NCBI RefSeq assembly: GCF_030936135.1
Contig: NC_082610.1
Span: 21,338,428-21,402,427, forward strand
Length of the DNA stretch: 64,000 nucleotides
Source of the DNA: Gavia stellata
Lineage: Eukaryota > Chordata > Aves > Gaviiformes > Gaviidae
Direction: 5' to 3'
Below are positions 61,471 through 64,000 of the stretch, one piece after another (positions within the stretch are counted from its first letter, which is position 1; the number at the start of each line of letters is the position of its first letter). Under the pieces are notes generated by a model. The model was given only the letters and a program-made list of their open reading frames with translations, made no database searches and was not told the origin of the DNA. Both the position numbers and the translations under genes were made by a program.

Positions 61471-62800
61471 TTATAGAATCATAGAATGGTTTGGGTTGGA
61501 AGGGACCCTTGGATCTAGCCCAGCCCCCGTGCAATGAGCAGGGACATCTTCAACTAGATCAGGTTGCTCAGAGCCCCGTCTAACCTGACCTTGAATGTTT
61601 TCCCTCTCTGGGCAACCTTTTCCAGTGTTTTACCACCCTCATTGTTAAAAAAAAAAAAATAAAAAAAATTATTCCCTATATCTAGTCTGAATCTACCCTC
61701 TTTTAGTTGAAAACCATTTCCCCTTGTCTTATCACCACAGGCCCTACTAAAATGTCTGTCCCCATCCTTCTTATAAGCCCCTTTTAAGTATTTAAAAGCC
61801 ACAATAAGGTCTCCCTGGAGCCTTCTCTTCTCCAGGCTGAACAACCCCAACTCTCAACCTTTCCTCATAGGTCTTCCATCCCTCTGATCATTTTTGTGGC
61901 CTCCTCTGGACCCGCTCCAACAGGTCCATGTCTTACCTGTGCTGAGGACTCCAGAGCTGGACGCAGTACTACAGGTGGGGTCTCAGCAGAGTAGAGGGGC
62001 AGAATCACCTCCCTCGACCTGCTGGTCACACTTCTTTTGATGCAGCCCAAGATACGGTTGGCTTTCTGGGCTGCGAGTGCACATTGTCGACTCATGTTCA
62101 GTTTTTCATCCACCAGTACCCCCAAGTCCTTCTCCACAGGGCTGCTTTCAATCCCTTCATCCCCCAGCCTGTTTTGATACCGGGCATTGCCCCGACCCAG
62201 GTGCAGGACCTTGCACTTGGCCTTGTTGAACCTCAGGAGGTTCGCGTGGGCCTACTTCTTGAGCTTGTCCAGGTCCCTCTCGATGGCATCCCATCCCTCA
62301 GGCGTGTCAACCGCAGCACTCAGCTTGGTGTCATCTGTAAACTTGCTGAGGGTGCACTCGATCCCACTGTCCATGTCATTGGTGAAGATATTAAACGGTA
62401 CTGGTCCCAATACGGACCCCTGAAGGCCACCACTCATCACCAGTCTCCATCTGGACATTGAGCCCTTGATCACTGCTCTCTGGACGTGACCATCCAACCA
62501 ATTCCTTATCCACTGAACAGAACATCCATGAAATCCTTATCTCTCCAATTTAGAGAGAAGGATGTTGTGGGGGACCATGTCAAAGGCCTTACAGAAGTCC
62601 AGATAGATGACATCAGTAGGTCTTTCCTTGTCTGCCTATGTAGTCACTCCATCATAGCAGGCCACTCGGTTGGTCAGACAAGACTTGCCCTTGGTGAAGA
62701 CAGCCTCCAATTAGCTCCCTGTCTTCCATGTGCCTTAACGCAGCTTCTAGGAGGATCTGTTCCATGATCTTCGCAGGCCCAGGGATGAGGCTGACAGGTA
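61471..62800 (-). mobile_element. CR1 LINE, 5'-truncated, degraded
   Basis: The - strand runs from about 62800 (CCTGTCAGCCTCATCCCTGG, the SLIPGPAKIMEQI part of the reverse-transcriptase domain) to the CR1 3' terminus at 61471 (complement of ATAGAATCATAGAATGG). Frames are broken: pieces 62497-62252 (with FTDD in place of the catalytic FADD), 62137-61865 and 61850-61554 lie in different frames. An A-rich insertion of about 25 bases at 61648-61670 interrupts the region coding for the C terminus. At 62800 it abuts another CR1 piece. Confidence 0.88.
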
Positions 62801-63050
62801 TCTTTCACTCGCTCAGGTTGCTCAAAGCCCCAGCCAACCTGACCTTGAACGCTTCCAGGGCTGGGGCATTCCCAGCTTTTGTGGGCAGCCTGCTCCAGTG
62901 TCTCACCACCCTCGTGACCAGAGGCAGTTCCCTCAGCCTGCCCTTGTGTGCTGTGTGCCCTGGCCCCTCAGCATCTTGAAGGCGCTGGGCTGGGCCCACA
63001 CTCCATGCATCAGCGCCTTTCCTGGACTAGGGAGACCAGGAGGGGACAGA
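62801..63050 (-). mobile_element. Second CR1 fragment of a different subfamily, abutting the first
   Basis: The - strand frame 62999-62805 reads GRLRELPLVTRVVRHWSRLP and LEAFKVRLAGALSNLSE, the C-terminal part of a CR1 ORF. The nucleotide words CTCAGGTTGCTCAAAGCCCC and CTTGAACGCTTCCAGGG support it. The CR1 3'UTR is missing: the fragment stops at about 62803, exactly where the other copy begins. This points to insertion, deletion or template switching. The high end is approximate. Confidence 0.75.
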
Positions 63051-64000
63051 GGAGTCCAGATGCAGTTGCCAAAGTACCGAATAAGAGAGGAGGAAAGCAT
63101 TTTTACTGTTACTGTCTTGTTTTATTGTTTTGGGTTTTTTAAATTGTTTATTGCCTTGATTATTACCTTGAGAAGAATTCCTAATGAAGCAGCTAGAAGG
63201 GACCTTAATGCTGCAGATCAGCACTTCTTCCTTGCAGAACTGCAGTTTTCTCCTTCTCTAAAGGAACAACTGTCTCTCTAACTTCTTTGCTTGATCTGTT
63301 GTTATTCTTTGTGCACTGTCGTGGAGGGTCTGGCTTCATCTTCAACCACCCATCGGGCAGTTTCCTTGTCCTCAGACTGAAGAAACAGCACCTCCAGGTT
63401 GCAGGGACCTCAGTGGCCCTTTGAGGGACGACTCCTCTTGCGCCAGTGCAGCAGCCTGGTGGAAGCCAGGTTGTCTCATCCCCTTTTCTTGGGGCTCAGG
63501 GCAGAGGAGATGGCACCCATTTAGGAGGGGTGGGGGATGGGAAAGAGAAGGGCTCACACCACCTGTGGCAATCAGCAAAATACTTGTTAATGCTGGGAGA
63601 TGGAATGGGTGCGCCTGCAGGACAGCGAGGTGCAGAGGCTGGGTGTCCCAGCTAATGCCAGCTGCAGAGGCAGGGCTGATGGTAGGGTGCCAGCTGGGTG
63701 CTCCTGTGATGCTGTGTTGATGGTGTCATGGAGGGGAGCCCTGGCATGGTGTACTGGCACCAGGGGAGCCATGCATGAGGTGGATCCATTTCTATCGGTT
63801 CTTCTTGATTTTTGGGTGGATCCGCCTCCGTGGGCTCCACACCATCAGCCACTTGAGCGATGGCCATCACTATCATGTGGCTGATGGTGTCCCCCCTCTG
63901 ACGCTGCCTCCTCTTCCTCCGTATCTCCTGCAACCACCTATCTGCCTTCCCCTGCAAAAGGTGGCAGCCACTTGCCTTGCTGCTGTGGGACATCTTTGTT
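63051..64000. other. GC-richer end of the window, no gene recognised
   Basis: GC content rises after about 63300. A 113-codon - strand frame (63993-63652) starts with ATG in a fair context and has a basic run IRRKRRQRQR, but I recognise no family. A 14-bp perfect inverted repeat lies at 63839-63890. This stretch may be an unclassified repeat or distant intronic sequence. Confidence 0.45.
63839..63890. repeat. 14-bp perfect inverted repeat with a palindromic core
   Basis: ACACCATCAGCCAC (63839-63852) is the exact reverse complement of GTGGCTGATGGTGT (63877-63890). The 24-base spacer contains the self-complementary GATGGCCATC. Confidence 0.88.

Noticed and set aside
43509..64000. First coding exon of PPP6R3
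   Set aside because: I looked for the family start MFWKF on the + strand and found no matching codons; ATGTTTTG occurrences continue into unrelated sequence.

Overview
The window is vertebrate, and almost certainly bird, nuclear DNA. It holds five well-spliced exons of a multi-exon gene, sparse coding sequence, many 5'-truncated CR1 non-LTR retrotransposons (the dominant repeat of bird genomes) and a solo LTR of a type I know from bird endogenous retroviruses. I cannot name the species.

Layout. (1) 1-12.9 kb: the last five coding exons and the start of the 3'UTR of LRP5, the Wnt co-receptor, on the + strand. They encode the last LDL-receptor class A repeat, the membrane span and the cytoplasmic tail with all five PPP(S/T)P signalling motifs. 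All splice junctions, phases and the stop codon can be read. The tail sequence distinguishes LRP5 from its paralogue LRP6. The introns carry antisense CR1 copies, one of about 2 kb. (2) 12.9-42.7 kb: intergenic DNA with no convincing protein gene. It contains CR1 pieces, a solo LTR with a perfect 5-bp target-site duplication, a diverged duplicated segment near 31.4-33.3 kb, homopolymer runs, and a CR1 copy (39.7-40.7 kb) that keeps an open reverse-transcriptase C-terminal half. (3) 42.0-44.1 kb: a GC-rich, CpG-dense island. It has a tRNA-Ala(CGC)-like sequence on the - strand, five CCAAT/ATTGG boxes, GC boxes and a YY1-type site. This looks like the TATA-less promoter and non-coding first exon of the next gene. 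By conserved vertebrate synteny (LRP5 followed head-to-tail by PPP6R3) I infer PPP6R3. (4) 43.5-64 kb: AT-rich DNA consistent with the long first intron of that gene. No first coding exon was found. It holds one probable antisense LTR, several perfect short inverted repeats, and a composite of CR1 fragments at 61.5-63.05 kb.

Nothing here looks like a new multi-gene system. The observations best worth checking are an in-frame tandem splice donor in LRP5, the alanine tRNA-like gene with a damaged anticodon stem beside the promoter, the duplicated 31-33 kb segment, and the perfect hairpins at 53.1 and 63.8 kb.
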